Position numbers and translations under genes: made by a program
The notes under the pieces: model-generated
What the model was told of the DNA's origin: nothing
Seen by the model: the letters and a program-made list of their open reading frames with translations, nothing else
Databases searched by the model: none
Shown here: positions 40,113 through 53,529 of the stretch, piece by piece
Layout of the letters: every line of letters starts with the position of its first letter
Position numbering within the stretch: the stretch's first letter is position 1
NCBI GenBank assembly: GCA_028023455.1
Contig: JAQFVV010006428.1
Location: 231,501-295,500 of the forward strand
DNA: 64,000 nt
Direction: 5' to 3'
Source: Epiperipatus broadwayi
Lineage: Eukaryota > Onychophora > Udeonychophora > Euonychophora > Peripatidae

Positions 40113-40636
40113 TTTATTACTGAAATAAATTTTAAATGTTCACATTTTGTTTCTATAATAAAAAAATTAGATAGCAATCAAAAGAAAAAGATTATTCATT
40201 ATCATTAGAAAGATTATTTTCAGTTTACAGAATCAATAAAATCTTTATTATTTATTTTAAAAATCTAATAACATTATTTATTTCTGTTATATCTAACAAA
40301 ATATGTTTTAAAAGTTTAAAAATTTTGAATATTTATTGTGATATTTTTATACATAAGTATAAATCTATTATTATTATTTACTCATTAGTATAAGTAGGTT
40401 ATTTACATAGAGGCTAAGATTCTAAACACAGCTTCAGGCCATATTCACGTTAGCTGCTAATATAATGTTATATTTTTGAAAAAAAAAGTATTTCAAGTCA
40501 AAATAAGTTAATAATAACTTAAATTTCTTGATATCTAATAAATATAGTGAAAAATGAAAGATATTAAGAAAAAACATGAATCACATAACTTCAAAATTGC
40601 ATTAAAATAATCTGCATAAAACAAGACCCAGGTGTA
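39373..40636. mobile_element. pogo/Tigger-like DNA transposon, non-autonomous
   Basis: Terminal inverted repeats cacctgggtctcattttatg (39375) and its inverse ending agacccaggtg (40634) are flanked by TA on both sides. The TIR pattern, a short C-rich start then a GTTTTATG-like run, recalls Tigger elements, and TA is the target of that superfamily. Within 1.26 kb, a minus-strand stretch at about 39690-39960 has a weak coding look (LKFQRELNSYM, LYKQLVKSS) but no catalytic domain. Confidence 0.7.
40028..40157. repeat. ~50-bp direct duplication flanking (TA)n
   Basis: The block beginning ttttgtttattactgaaata and ending cacattttgtttctata occurs at 40028-40078 and again at 40107-40157, separated by a pure (TA)n run. 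It lies inside the Tigger-like element. Confidence 0.9.
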
Positions 40637-40696
40637 TTTATTTATCTTTATTCTTTATTTCAAAACATTCAGTGGTATAGCACATATACTTGATTA

Positions 40697-40718
40697 TATA
40701 TATATATATATATATATG
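40697..40718. repeat. (TA)n microsatellite
   Basis: A short pure TA run just outside the Tigger-like element. Confidence 0.9.
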
Positions 40719-41283
40719 CAGTAGGACCTTTTGAGATATTCAAAAATTATAAATGTAATTTTAAATTTTGAAACATAATTTACAGATTTATCAGGGCATA
40801 AAAAATATTATTTCCTGCTTTAAAATAAATTTCTGTACACAAATTTTTTTTTGTTCCTCTGGAATTACTTGCTTGCCTATTTTCCTGCCTATTTTTGAAT
40901 GGTGAAAGAACTCCTTTGTATTCATTACTTATTCTGTTTAGTATTCCTTTTTTTATATTTGCAAAATTCAATTATGATTTTTAAATGCTTTTATTTAAAT
41001 CATAATCTCATTTGTTTCTTTGTTTCAAAGTTTATTTAGATAAAAATTTTAAAATTGAGGTATAATATATTTATATTCAACAGAATTTGTTCAAATTTGG
41101 TACATGTGTTGTAAATCTCCAAAAAAGAGATAATATGGCACTAAAATATTTTAGGTAGATTCCATAGTTTCTTAAATCCAGAGAGTGAATGAAATTTCAA
41201 ATATTTTCATTTCAAATTTCAATATATATTAAGTAGACGTATATTTTACATACCTGGAGTATAGCTCTAATATAAGGAATTAA

Positions 41284-41708
41284 AACAGACTTTTCAAACT
41301 TTCTTCAGCCAACCACTCTATCTCATACAGCTGATACACATACCATACACATGTGAAATAGATAAATGATCCCCAATATATACATTCCATGCTGAACCAG
41401 CACTCATCGGTTGATCCAGATCATCAGGATTCAGTCATTCCATCATCAGATTTTCACTGATATGGATAGCTGAAGAGTTCCAGGATAAAGTAGACTGAAA
41501 CCTCTCCATCGAAGTGTGAAAATTTGCTATCGTAATATAAACTGATCACTGATTATACATGTGGGTTGGAGATGATGATCTGGATCAACTGATGAGTACT
41601 TATTCAGCTTGAAATATGCATATTAGAGGTCATTTATCTTTTTAAAATGTGTGTAGAGTGGATGTCTGAAGAAATCTTAAAAGACTGTGTTCAAATCCTC
41701 TATATATT
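41284..41708. mobile_element. Foldback MITE related to 21579-21856
   Basis: Left (about 41284-41430) and right (about 41570-41708) arms are inverted and imperfect. Shared landmarks are ctttcttcag...cactcta, agataaatga and gttgatccagatcatc. The arm sequence (cactctatctcata, ctgatacac, aaatgatccccaatatat) matches the MITE at 21579, but the centre is longer (~140 bp) and divergence is greater. Confidence 0.75.
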
Positions 41709-42013
41709 GTTAAAAGAAAATTGCCTTGACAACAGTTTAAGACTGTTGATTGTTATTGATATTGTAATTGTCTAAGTGTTAACTGGTTTAAATGATTATA
41801 TATATATTATTTTTAACATTAAAAATAATCCTAACAATCATTTTAAATTGAAATCAGAACAAATTTTGATTTTAAAAGTAATTTGTAAATGAACTTTATT
41901 TAATATATATGATTTTATTTTCAACGTTAATGCAAAAAATTGAAAAGTAATAGCTAAAAAATGTTTTATAATAAATGTTTTTATTTGTTTTGGATTAAAA
42001 ACATATAAAATAA

Positions 42014-42236
42014 TTTAATGAAATGATAGTAACAAATGTAAATATATAAACTTATGAAGCGCTAGCAGAAATCTAATAATAATGTACAAGGCTAAAATCT
42101 TAGTCGCCTTCTGACTAAGATTTTAGCCTTGTACAAAGGCGACTAAGATTTTAGCCTTGTACATTATTATTAGATTTCTGCTAGCGCTTCATAAGTTTAT
42201 ATATTTACATTTATTATTATCATTTCATTAGATTTA
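42014..42236. mobile_element. Near-perfect palindrome, ~97-bp arms, with a triplicated core
   Basis: Left arm 42014-42110 and right arm 42136-42236 are near-exact inverses (for example cttatgaagcgctagcagaa and ttctgctagcgcttcataag). The centre carries an extra copy of the inner arm: gactaagattttagccttgt occurs at 42113 and again at 42141, and its inverse at 42086-42105, so two alternative hairpins can form. A diverged single copy, cttctaaggttttagccttg, lies outside at 42497. Confidence 0.9.
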
Positions 42237-43646
42237 AAAAATTGCTTCATTGTAAATTGAAAGATTTTGCGTTGTTTATTTGTATATAATATTTAGTGAA
42301 TTAAATATAAAGATGTTTTAAGCTTCACACTCTTTGTTCAGAATGCTTGAGTCTGACTTATTTATATATAAATTTAAGTATAGAAGAAGGTGGGTCCCAT
42401 CTTTTTCTTGTGTTTTGGCTTGTGTTCTTGAATTGAGAGTTCCATGTGCAGTCATTATTTCATCTGATTGGCTGTCACATAGGCATTTTTAAGGTGCTTC
42501 TAAGGTTTTAGCCTTGTATGTTATTAATAGAAAATAATTGTTTTTCAACCACTAGTGACGTTTTTATAATTAATTTGAAGTAAATAGAGATGAGAGCATA
42601 AATTAATGAAGCCAACTTCTATTTTTTAAAACAAGGAATTATGGGCCATCAAAACCATTTTTATTTCAAGTTAAATATAAAAAGCCAAATTATGTTTGAA
42701 GAAACAAATATTTTGCATGTTTTAGAAAGTAAATAAAAACATTTATTATAAAATATTTTTTATATTTATTATTTTGAAAGTTTTTCTTGTGTAAATTTAT
42801 ATTTCAAATAACTCAAGTTCAATTGATTAAATAATGATATAATATTAAAAATCCAGTGGTGAACATAGACAAAAATTATCTTAGGATTAACAATAGAAAA
42901 TGTGAGCCCTAATAATCAGTAAAGATTAAAATGTTAACACATTTTAAATTTTGAAATTAATCTTTGTATATATGTAAAATCACTATAACATTAAATAAAC
43001 TTCAAAATTAAATTAAAAAAATATATACTTTCAGTTCTAATAGCTATCATAGTAATATTTTATTCTTAACATTAACATAATCGTAAACACATTTTATATA
43101 TTTGGTTTCCTTATTCATTTTGGGTTCTATGTGTTTAATAAACCAAATTTCTTTGATTTCTCACTTTCTGTTATTGCTTTCTTTACAAACGACCGTAAGA
43201 ATACCTGGATCAAATCCACTTCCATGTTTTTTCTTAATAACTATAACAAATTTAAATATTTGTAAAATTAGTCTTAAGTTTTTTATGTATAAGGTAATAC
43301 TGCATCATTCCATCCTCAAATTCTCCTTTGTATCCATGTAGTATACATTCAGACAATTTTATTGTCTACAACACATTATAATCCATCTAATATATTAATG
43401 ATTAACATGAACAAATTCAAATGTGTCCCAAAAGTGTATGTTTAACTTCTTGTCATGTATTCAAATGCAGACACTCAAAATACCAACAAATAAATCACTA
43501 AATGACTCTGCTTGAACGGATTGCTTTTCTTATAGATAGATTGATTTTAAAATCAATATATTACTTGCATAATTTGAGATTATATATTACAGGAAAAATA
43601 TTTTTTTCTCATTTTTAATTACATCCAACACTGAACCTTAATTAGT

Positions 43647-43650
<4 letters not shown>

Positions 43651-43714
<64 letters not shown>
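43651..43714. repeat. (TA)n microsatellite
   Basis: About 65 bp of pure TA repeats. Confidence 0.95.
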
Positions 43715-43719
<5 letters not shown>

Positions 43720-44268
43720 TAATATAAAAAAAATATAACCCCCACTCAACACCGATCCTACATATTATATGAGCAAATACCCAGGGCACCAATTCTATTA
43801 ATGAATAGAATTAGCTAACAATTATATATTGCTTTGAATTAATACTGAGACTCTTCTACTTTTGCCTGACTTATAGCTTAGCTCAGTGGAGGGTTAAAGA
43901 AAGTTTTAAAATATACAAAATATAAATAAATGAAGGAAGAAATATTATTGATGATTAAAATAGGATAATGCTTCATTTGCTAATTAACCAAATGATAAAA
44001 ATTAATAAAGTTTTATTTATTCAACCTAATAAACTATAATTTGATTTGATTTATTCCATCATCTAAATACACTCATAGATTAACTACTATATAACTTTAA
44101 AATAAAAACACAATATTGAATAACTCCACTATCTAGTATGCCTTAGTCTAAATAGCTAAACTGATATTAATTTGAAACTAGGAAATCAGATCTCAGGGAA
44201 TCTTTAATATGATTTGATTAAAGAAATTCTATTACATAATAACTTATAACTATTGTAATAATGATCAT

Positions 44269-44271
44269 AAA

Positions 44272-44311
<40 letters not shown>
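44269..44311. repeat. (AAT)n tract at the 5' side of the LINE
   Basis: About 40 bp of AAT repeats immediately before the unique 5' sequence (gaagcaatcg) of the LINE. The 3' side of the LINE ends in the same trinucleotide. Confidence 0.95.
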
Positions 44312-44497
44312 GAAGCAATCGTTAAGTTCTCCGATGTAAGTATTTATTTTTTACTTTTGTTCCAACTTGTTATGCGAAAAACAAACATAATACAGGAAAA
44401 ATCGAATTATATAATAGATTAATAGTGTTTTTTGAAAAATATCGGTGTGTTTTAATATCTTTTTTAAAAAAAATACTGACTTGAGTCAGAATAAATC

Positions 44498-46104
44498 ATG
44501 GCTACTGCCCAGTCAAGCGTGAGCGAATTAAGCACCAATACAAAATTAACAACATCGTTAGTTTCAACATCGCCTATTTCGTATGCAAAAGTACTTAAAA
44601 GTAATAGCAATACTACAGCACCAACTCAAATACCGCGCTTCCGTAGAACAAACACAAATGATATTAAAAATCTTGATCTAAACACTCGAGAGGAAAATCA
44701 ACCCCCAGCCGCAATCTGGACAAAAGAAACGCTTGAAAATGTGACGGACCATTTCAGTAATACGGTGCCTCGGACGTTATTTGAAACATTTCGCAGGTTT
44801 TTTTCACCAACTTCGTTAGTACTCGCAGTAACCGATAATCAATGCTCATTATATCGTTTCCCAAAAGCTTTATTATATGAAGCAATCACGCAAAATGCAC
44901 TATGGGAAACAATCTCTTGTATCGCCGACCACCCAAATACTCGATATATAACCATTGATTTTTATACTCAGCAGCAAAAAGAACGGTTTCAATCCACTAT
45001 TTTAGCACTTGATAATTACGCACTCGTAATTATAGATGAAAACCGGAAAAATATAATTACTGGAGTGCTTAAAAATACTTACCTTAAATACAACGTACAA
45101 GATTTTCAAAAAATGATAAACCCGTTTGGAAAAGTAATTGCCCTACAGCCTATATATTTAAAAGACACACCTATACCGATATGTAGTAATCGTTTTGAAT
45201 TTAAAATAAAACTACATAAAAACGTAGACGCCTCAACGATTCCAACACAGATTACAGATCAAGAAGCGACACTCTCTCTTCACATAAGAGGTCTAAAGCC
45301 ACTTTGTTTTGGCTGTGGACAGAGAGGACACCTAGCAACTCAGTGCGATAACACAAAAAGCAATCACTGTGAACAAACTAAAATCCTCTCTCCAGAACAA
45401 CCCAGTGATGAAAATAAAATTTATAATAACACTACATCCATTGGCAACCCAATAATAGAAACCGGAAAAAACAGGTTCAAACGCCCACAAACAAAAATAA
45501 TAATGGATCAGAATTGCCTATCCCAAAGACCAACCAAAAAAATAATAACACAAAAACTAACACAGAAATCCAAGATTCAAACGAAAATAATTCTCAAGAA
45601 ACCACAACACAAAATACAGCAATTACATCACAGGATCAGCATCTCAATAAAACAAAATGTGTACCAAGTAAAAATCAACAAACAGAAAGTAAACACACAC
45701 AGTTATATAATGAAAATATAAATCCAGATAATATAAAGATACCAATAATAAAAAAAACTACAATTATAAACAAAACTGCATCAAACATAATGGATGCAAT
45801 AGAAGCCCCTCTTCCACCTATTCAAGAGAATACACCAGAGGGAAAAAGGAAGCCCGGCAGACCAAGTAAAAATCATGAATCCAAAAAGGCAAAAAAAACA
45901 GACCAAAAGCACAACTCATCAGACATATACAATTTAGAAAATGATGAAATAGAAATGGATATAAGCCAACAACAAATGGACACCTGTTCGGTTTCATCAC
46001 AAATTGCCTGTATAGAGTCTGAAGCAATATTAAATGAAAGAAAAACTGATAATAAACCCAACAATGTCTTAAATATGTATCAGCATCCATCTACTGCAAT
46101 ATAA
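44498..46104 (+). pseudogene. LINE ORF1 with CCHC knuckle and AT-hook-like motif
   Basis: The first frame (44498-45721) gives a 407-residue product. Residues 270-283 form a C-x2-C-x4-H-x4-C zinc knuckle (CFGCGQRGHLATQC), the RNA-binding hallmark of many LINE ORF1 proteins. The correct C-terminus continues in another frame from about 45480-45514 to 46104, so one frameshift lies near 45480-45515. That tail is asparagine- and lysine-rich and contains GKRKPGRPSKN at 45841, an AT-hook-like motif (basic residues around G-R-P). The N-terminal 90 residues are low complexity; residues 95-245 hold the conserved globular part of unknown fold. It would bind element RNA in the ribonucleoprotein. Confidence 0.8.
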
Positions 46105-46166
46105 ACAAAAATTTAGTATTAAAAATAAAATAAAAATCAATACCCTGTTAAAAAATTATTTAAAAC

Positions 46167-49100
46167 ATGAAGATAAAAATTGGATCTCTCAACATTAGAG
46201 GCTTAAATGCCACCAAAAAACTTTTTGATCTCAAAAAATGATTACATACAACACAACCACACATACTTGGGCTTTTGGAAACAAAAATATACAGCAGCTC
46301 TCAAATTGATCCATCAAAATATTTAGTCAGCCAAGGTTTTTGTGCCTGCTCAAGGCAATCATCATCACCATCAGGTGGCACAGGCATAATTATTTCCCAC
46401 AACTGCCCTTTTGATTCTTTTAAAATTATATATATTGACTCTAATCTTATCATATTAACACTCCATCATAAAAATATCACACTTAACCTAGTATTTGTAT
46501 ATATACCACCAGGCCCCATCATCATCTCCAGAATAATAGCAACAATAAATTCAATGCTTACAGCAACACCAAATCCCATAATACTCCTGGGAGATTTCAA
46601 CATGACCTACCAAACTTTTGTCACCAAATGGATCCATCAAATAACAATCCCACTTATGAGTGCTGAGGGTTTTCTCCCATCAAACTCAATATCTTTTAAT
46701 AACAATAGATATAAGTCACTTATTGATTTGTGTTTCTACTCACCAATGTTACATCATTATTTTAATCTTGAACTCTGTCCATCTATAATCTCAGATCATG
46801 CTGCTCAGTTCATCACCCTCGACCTAACAAAAATACAGAATACAACAATAGCCCTCCAAAAGACTATGCGAATACTTCTTCCAGCACAAACAACTGAATT
46901 CCTATATTCAGAAACATATATAATGCTCCAAAAACTTCAAAACATGTCACTCGATCCAGTACAAAAGTATATAGCATTCACAAATATACTTTCTTTCAAC
47001 ATCAATCATATTACCTGCAACTCAACACCCCCCACCAGATTATTAGCATTGGCAGATGAACTACATAAAAGAATAACCATTTCCAGACCAACTACAGATA
47101 ATCAAACACAAATTAAAAAACTTACAGAAATGTACAACAATACATGCAATACACTAAAGCAATATGTAGCAATAAAAAAGAAAAAAAATATGCCTTACAC
47201 AACAACATACTTGGACCAGAGCATACATACGGTGGGCATTGGGATACCCATCCACAGTCAGAGTGCCTATGGCACTTGAAATAGATGGTTCTATAACAGC
47301 TGGACATAACATGATAAACCCAATATATCAACACTTTAAAAAAAAACTGCAAAAACAGAGTGTGTACATACCAAATGAAGACATATTTGGAGACCCTGAA
47401 ACAGACACACCAATAACAACAACTGACATTGCATTTCAACTTGCAACAATAACAAACACATGTCACCCAGGACCACAAGGAATTCCCAAATTTGTGTTCA
47501 AACATCTTAGTCACTTCACAGCAAAATACCTGTGCGATCTAGCCAATTACATATCCCAAAAAATTTACAACATACAAAGTCTATACCCAATTGCAATGGT
47601 TCCATTTAACAAAAAACCAACAGCAATATCATCTTTATCTAATCTACGACCAATTTCAATGGGACCTTTAGGAATAAAAATTCTTGAAAGAGTGATAAAG
47701 GAAAAAAATAGAACAACACATACTCCCTGTGTTATCATCAGCACAATATGCCAAAAAAGGATCATCCATTGGCCAGGGTGCCTTAATGTACAAAACAATT
47801 ATTGAAGTAGTAAAAAAAAGAAAGAAATATGCACCAATTATAGTTCAACTAGACATTGAGGCAGCTTTTGACTCAGTGCCTATAGCCAAATTATTAGACA
47901 TGCTGAAAAAAACAACAACACCTCCATCCCTACTATATATAATAGCCAATCTGCTACTCAGCCATGAAATTCACATCACATTGAATGGAAAAAAATCACC
48001 AGCCTTCAGACCGAGTCAATCCATCCCACAAGGATCCCCCCTAAGTGCCTTGCTCTTTACAATATATATAAATCCTCTATTAATAGAGATACAGAAAAAA
48101 ATAAAAGGCATTCAAATTCCAAACACTGCTTTAAATATATCATGCATAGCCTATATGGATGATGTAACCGTTTTCCTCCCCTCTAAAAAGAACCTCCCCA
48201 TATTACAAGAGATAATCAAGAATTATACCTCAAATTTTAATTTAAAAATTAACACAAATAAAACTGCTGCATGGTCAATATACACAGGCAAGCACTGTAC
48301 AGAGATGTTTAATGGTAAACCATCTGCTTTCCTTGGTTTCCCATTCTACCTTGGAACCAATGGAATGAGGCAAAAAATTCAAAATAAATTAAAAATAGAT
48401 GCTGAAAAAATCACAGCCTCACTTGAAAAGTCATACCTGTCAATATATGCAAAGGTAGCACTATTTAATCAACTTATAACTACAAAAATTACATACTATA
48501 CACCTATAATCAAATTTGCAAAAACATTCATATCTAAAATCTCGTCAATCTGTAACAAACTAATATGGAAGAGAAAGACAGTGGCAATCTCTTTAAAAAA
48601 TCTGAGCAGACCACCACATAGCAATGGACTTGGACTCCATACAATCAATGTTTTTTACACACAGAAATCAGTAAATCTAATAACAGCAACCATAAAAAGA
48701 TTTCCAGACCTGGAGTGTGTAATCAGTATAATACCCACAGACAGACCACCCCCTTCATATGGATATCTATCCACACTGATTGAAGAACTCAAGCCAATAT
48801 ACAACAAAATATCACTCAATAATGACAACAAGTATGCATACTGGAACATTTACAATATACTACATCCAAACCAGACACCCAATCTACATCCATCAGTTCT
48901 TGGAATAGACAACAGGCAACTACTGCAACAATTCAGAAAATGGTCATTAGAACCAAAATTATTCGATTTTCTACTTAAGCTTAATCTCAATGCTCTACCC
49001 ACAACCCATTTCCTTAGATTTCGTAGATTCTATACCAATATAGACCCCATGTGCGGACTATGTCATAGAGAAGAAGAGACACAAGATCATTTTCTTCATT

Positions 49101-49405
49101 CCTGCAGTGCCCTAGAAACAATATGTCGCACAATGTTTACCACATACAGAAAGGCTATCATTTCAATTGATGAAATAATAAATACATTTAAAAAAGGCAA
49201 CAACCCTGCTATTCGTGCAGCAACATACAGCCTTTATGCCTACTGGTGCACCAGATGCACTTTTGCACATGCCAATAACCCTCGATGCCACCCAGCAACA
49301 TATTCAATAAAACTAGAACTGTTAAGAAAAAGAGACAGCATCCTAGCTCAACCAGATATATTTGCAGCCACATGGTCACACTTGAAGCAGAGATCCAGTC
49401 TATGA
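46167..49405 (+). pseudogene. LINE ORF2: AP endonuclease + reverse transcriptase + CCHC
   Basis: The ATG at 46167 begins MKIKIGSLNIRGLN. A TGA at 46239 interrupts the frame; the frame then shifts near 47240-47277 and again near 47715-47730. Endonuclease motifs: NIRGLN, LLETK, GGTGIII, LLGDFN (46587-46601) and SDH (46791-46799). Reverse transcriptase: GPQGIPKF, LRPISMGPLG, QLDIEAAFDS (catalytic Asp at 47852), PQGSPLSALLF, AYMDD (48152-48163) and LKINTNKT. The C-terminus has C-x2-C-x8-H-x4-C (49052-49105). Function in an intact copy: nick the target and copy element RNA into DNA at the nick. The frame breaks make this copy inactive. Confidence 0.9.
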
Positions 49406-49649
49406 AATATAAAGACCAATAAGATAGATGATGACATTTTCAACATCAGCATTTTTTCCAACTTTAAAAAAAAAAATGCAAGCATAAACTGAACTAAATA
49501 GAAGACCAAATTTAAAAACAAGAAGAAAAAAAAAGTATGCAGAAAAGATAAAGACTTATATACTGAAAGTTGTAATTTGTTTTTCATTTGTAAAAAATCA
49601 ATATATGACTCTGTAATTTTTTAGACTCAATAAAGTTTTGCTTTGAAAC

Positions 49650-49886
<237 letters not shown>

Positions 49887-51666
49887 GAATAAATTGGATG
49901 GTGTTTCACTGGACTAGCAATTAGATAATGAAGGAAATAGGTTACCTTTTAATCGCACATTAGTGTCTAACTAATAAGTAAGTATGCAACCTTTTTATAA
50001 GTTTACCGGATGTTAAAATATTTCATATAATGTTTGGATCAAGGAAACAATATTATCAGACTTCAATATGTTTATTATCAAATTTACAAAGTAGTGCATC
50101 TATGTCGTAATAGATGTGTAGAATGTGGAAACTAGAATACGATTGCACATAAGAACAACTGGAGACAATGATTTAAATAATAAATAAAGCATTTATTTAC
50201 ATTTGCAATTGAAATAGATATAATTAGCTCACATTGGGACTATTGTCCTAATTTTTAAATGTACACATACATTACTAATCTGGGTTTGATATCTCTTCTG
50301 TTACACTTTTTTATTATGTATTGACTAGACACTTACAATATATAAATTAATAAATAAAATAATGTCGTCATATTCTGACTTCAAATATATTTGGGCTGTT
50401 AATTAACTCTAACAATTTTTATTATTATTATTAGAAAACAACACGGGTAAATTAAATATCATATTAGGTATACAAGTTGGAGAGGTCACACTATCAATTA
50501 TTACGATAAAACAAATCAATAAACTTGGCTGTCAAGAAAATAACTTAAATAGCTCAATTAAACAATCCCTTTAAATATCTACAGTTTTCACGCATTCAAA
50601 TAATAAAAATAATAATAATAATATTCATTCTGATGATTTGATGATTTAAGGCTTGCATTAAATTAATATGATATAATTCAAAATATTTACTTCCCAATAT
50701 ATAAAATTAACAGTATTGTACTTTCATGTCTGTGAGATTACTTGCATTATGTGTGTATCACATCTTATGCTATAATTAAAAACAAAATCATACATCTTAT
50801 CAGTTTGCTTATGAATTACTAATTAAGTATTATAAATTGGACAATGCCATAGACCAACCAACACATATAACACTATTTCTGCTTTAATATTCCATAAAAA
50901 ATTTAATCTTACTATTTATTTATCCACCAACTGCATTGCATATAGCTATGATTCTATGATAACACAAAAATAAACATTCAAGAAAAATTTAAGCACATGA
51001 GGAATACACAAGTATCTTGGCTAATAAATCTAACAACAAATAATGAATCCCCACCTCCTTTGAGGTATACTATTGGCGTGGAACGTATTCTCACCACCAG
51101 AATAAAAAGAACATAAACTACTCCACTTCATAAAATATCATTTTTATAATGCATATGAACACAATCTAGGAATATATTTCACTCATGGCAAATGGTTGGA
51201 CATAATAAGGAAGAGAGTTCTCAATCCCCTATGAATAACTTTCTTTCTCATAGTTACTCTATACATTTCATTCTATACATTGAAAAATAAATACACATAC
51301 ACAGATAGTACACTATTTCTACCAATTCTTTTAGCATACGGTATTATCTGAAATTAACAGAAAGAAAAACAGTCATAAAACTGAATATTTACTAATTATA
51401 TGAAATAAATGCATAAGACAGACACACATACATATGAATAAGAGCAGGAAAATAACTTCAAATCATATAATACCTGAATATTATGGTAAATAAACTGAAA
51501 ACAAATTTTTTTAATTTGTGACAAATTATTAGCTGTTTTATAAAATTTTAACAACAATAGTTATTGTCACTGAATTTCACCATTTCTGTTAACAATATTT
51601 ATCTTTCATACATTAATCATTCTCTAAGCCAATTTCTCACTTCGAAATATTTAATAAAATAATTTA

Positions 51667-53529
51667 AAAAAATGGTTGTTTTCTCATCCCTGGTGTTCGC
51701 CACAGGATGGCATTGATGCTAATCAAAAACATATACATATAACGATTCCGGGCTGGATCTAAATGATCGATTTGATCTAAAAAGATCTGATTTCTTAGAT
51801 TTGTAATAAAATATTCTACTAACTAATACTATTATATGATGTTAGTTTTTTAAATTTTTGTAAATGTTTATTAATCTTATCTTGTTTTTGAGTTTGTGTG
51901 TGTGTGACTTTAAAGTTATGGTGTTTTTCTAATTTTTTTTTTTTTGACTTTACGTGTGTCTTTTTAAAGTTACGGTCTTTTTTTTTTTGCAAGAGTAAAT
52001 CAATAATTTTATTCAAAAGCAAGACGTAATAAGTAAATGTTTATTAATCTTATCTTGTTTTTGAGTTTGTGTGTGTGACTTTAAAGTTACGGGTTTTTTT
52101 CTAATTTTTTTGGGACTTTATGTGTGTCTTTTTAAAGTTACGGTATTTATTTTGCAAAAGTAAATCAATAATTTGATTCAAAAGCAAGACGTAATAAGTC
52201 AATGTTTATTAATCTTAGATTGTTTTTTAGTTTGTGTGTGTCTTTAAAGTTACGGGGTTTTTTCTAATTTTTTTTGGACTTTATGTGTGTATTTTTAAAA
52301 GTTACGGTATTTTTGGTCAAGAGTAAATCAATCATTTTATTAAAAAAGCAAGACGTAATTCTAAATCTATCAAAAGTAATGTCATTTATATACTAGAATT
52401 TAGAATGATACCTGACTACTATTAGTAAGGACTGTCATTGAAAGACTCGATTGAAAAATGATATCCGACTAATTTCCATGTTCTTTTTTTTTGGGGGGAC
52501 AGTAATGAATGAGAAAGTGGGTTGTGTTTGTTAAGTCTGTCTATATAAAAAGAGTACCGTTATTGAAATACTAAATTTAAAAATGATAGCCCACTAATTT
52601 GTGTTTCTTTTAACAGTAATTAATCAGAAAGTAGGTTTCTTTTTTTTTTTGGTAAATCTTGTGTATATATAAAAACAAACAAACCATAATTCAAAGACTC
52701 CACTGAAAAAATCCAACCCTGTTGAATTTGCTTTTTTTTTTTTAAAGACAGTAATTAATCAGGAACTGGGTTGTTTTTGTTAGTGTGTAGATATAAAAGC
52801 TAATCTTATTTTGAAATAATAAATGTAACAAAAAAAATAATAATATCTGACGAATTTTCTTTTTTGGACCAGTAATTCCTAATAATTAGACACTGGGTTG
52901 TTTTTGTTTGTGCGTATATATATAGCAAACGTAACTGGTCATGGACTAATTCTCGCAAAAACGTACTTTTCACGTGATCCTTCAATTTTTTTTCTTTCGC
53001 ACTCTTAAAAGCAATTTTTGAGGGTTACCCCTTCGTAATGGAATCTTCAGGACATTATTACTAAACTTATAACAGTAAAGTAAGTTACAAAACATTAAAA
53101 AACATAGACGTCTTATCAAATTTAAAAAAACTACGACTGCTTCAAATACACACACTCTCACATGAAGCTACAGAAAAAATAGATATTCTACAATTACGAG
53201 AAAGTGATGAACAAAATCAACTACTACAGCAGCCAATCAAGGCATTTCTTTGTCTTTGCTTTTAGCATAGAAAAAAACCATAACCGGCAGCCATCGGGAA
53301 CTCTTTCTGTGTTTTATCATAGAAAAAAGTCTCTTTGTGTTGGCTTCTGTCACCGCCACCACCACATCCTTCATCCAACATAATGTGAGGACTGTTTTCT
53401 CTATTTATTACATAGAAAAATTCCACTTTTGTTGGATGAATGCCGGTGAAACAGTATATTTCTAGGAATTGACCTAGAAATAGTGACATCTTGAGATGAA
53501 CACCAGGGATGAGAAAACAACCAAAAAAT
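51667..53529 (-). mobile_element. TIR element with internal tandem repeats, copy 2 (opposite strand)
   Basis: The element spans 51674-53522 and matches the copy at 24124-25813 in reverse orientation. Its TIRs start ggttgttttctcatccctgg at both ends. The heptamer aaaaaat flanks it on both sides (51667-51673 and 53523-53529). It is about 160 bp longer than copy 1, carrying an additional ~160-bp subrepeat unit (units at about 51850, 52040 and 52205). The copies also differ by small indels in A/T runs. Confidence 0.85.
53262..53489 (-). other. Conserved frame in TIR element copy 2, function unknown
   Basis: This is the counterpart of the frame at 24242-24472. It shares DRSQ-KET-FYDKTQKEFP and AAGYGFF but has a different N-terminus and stops earlier. 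No known domain. Confidence 0.3.
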
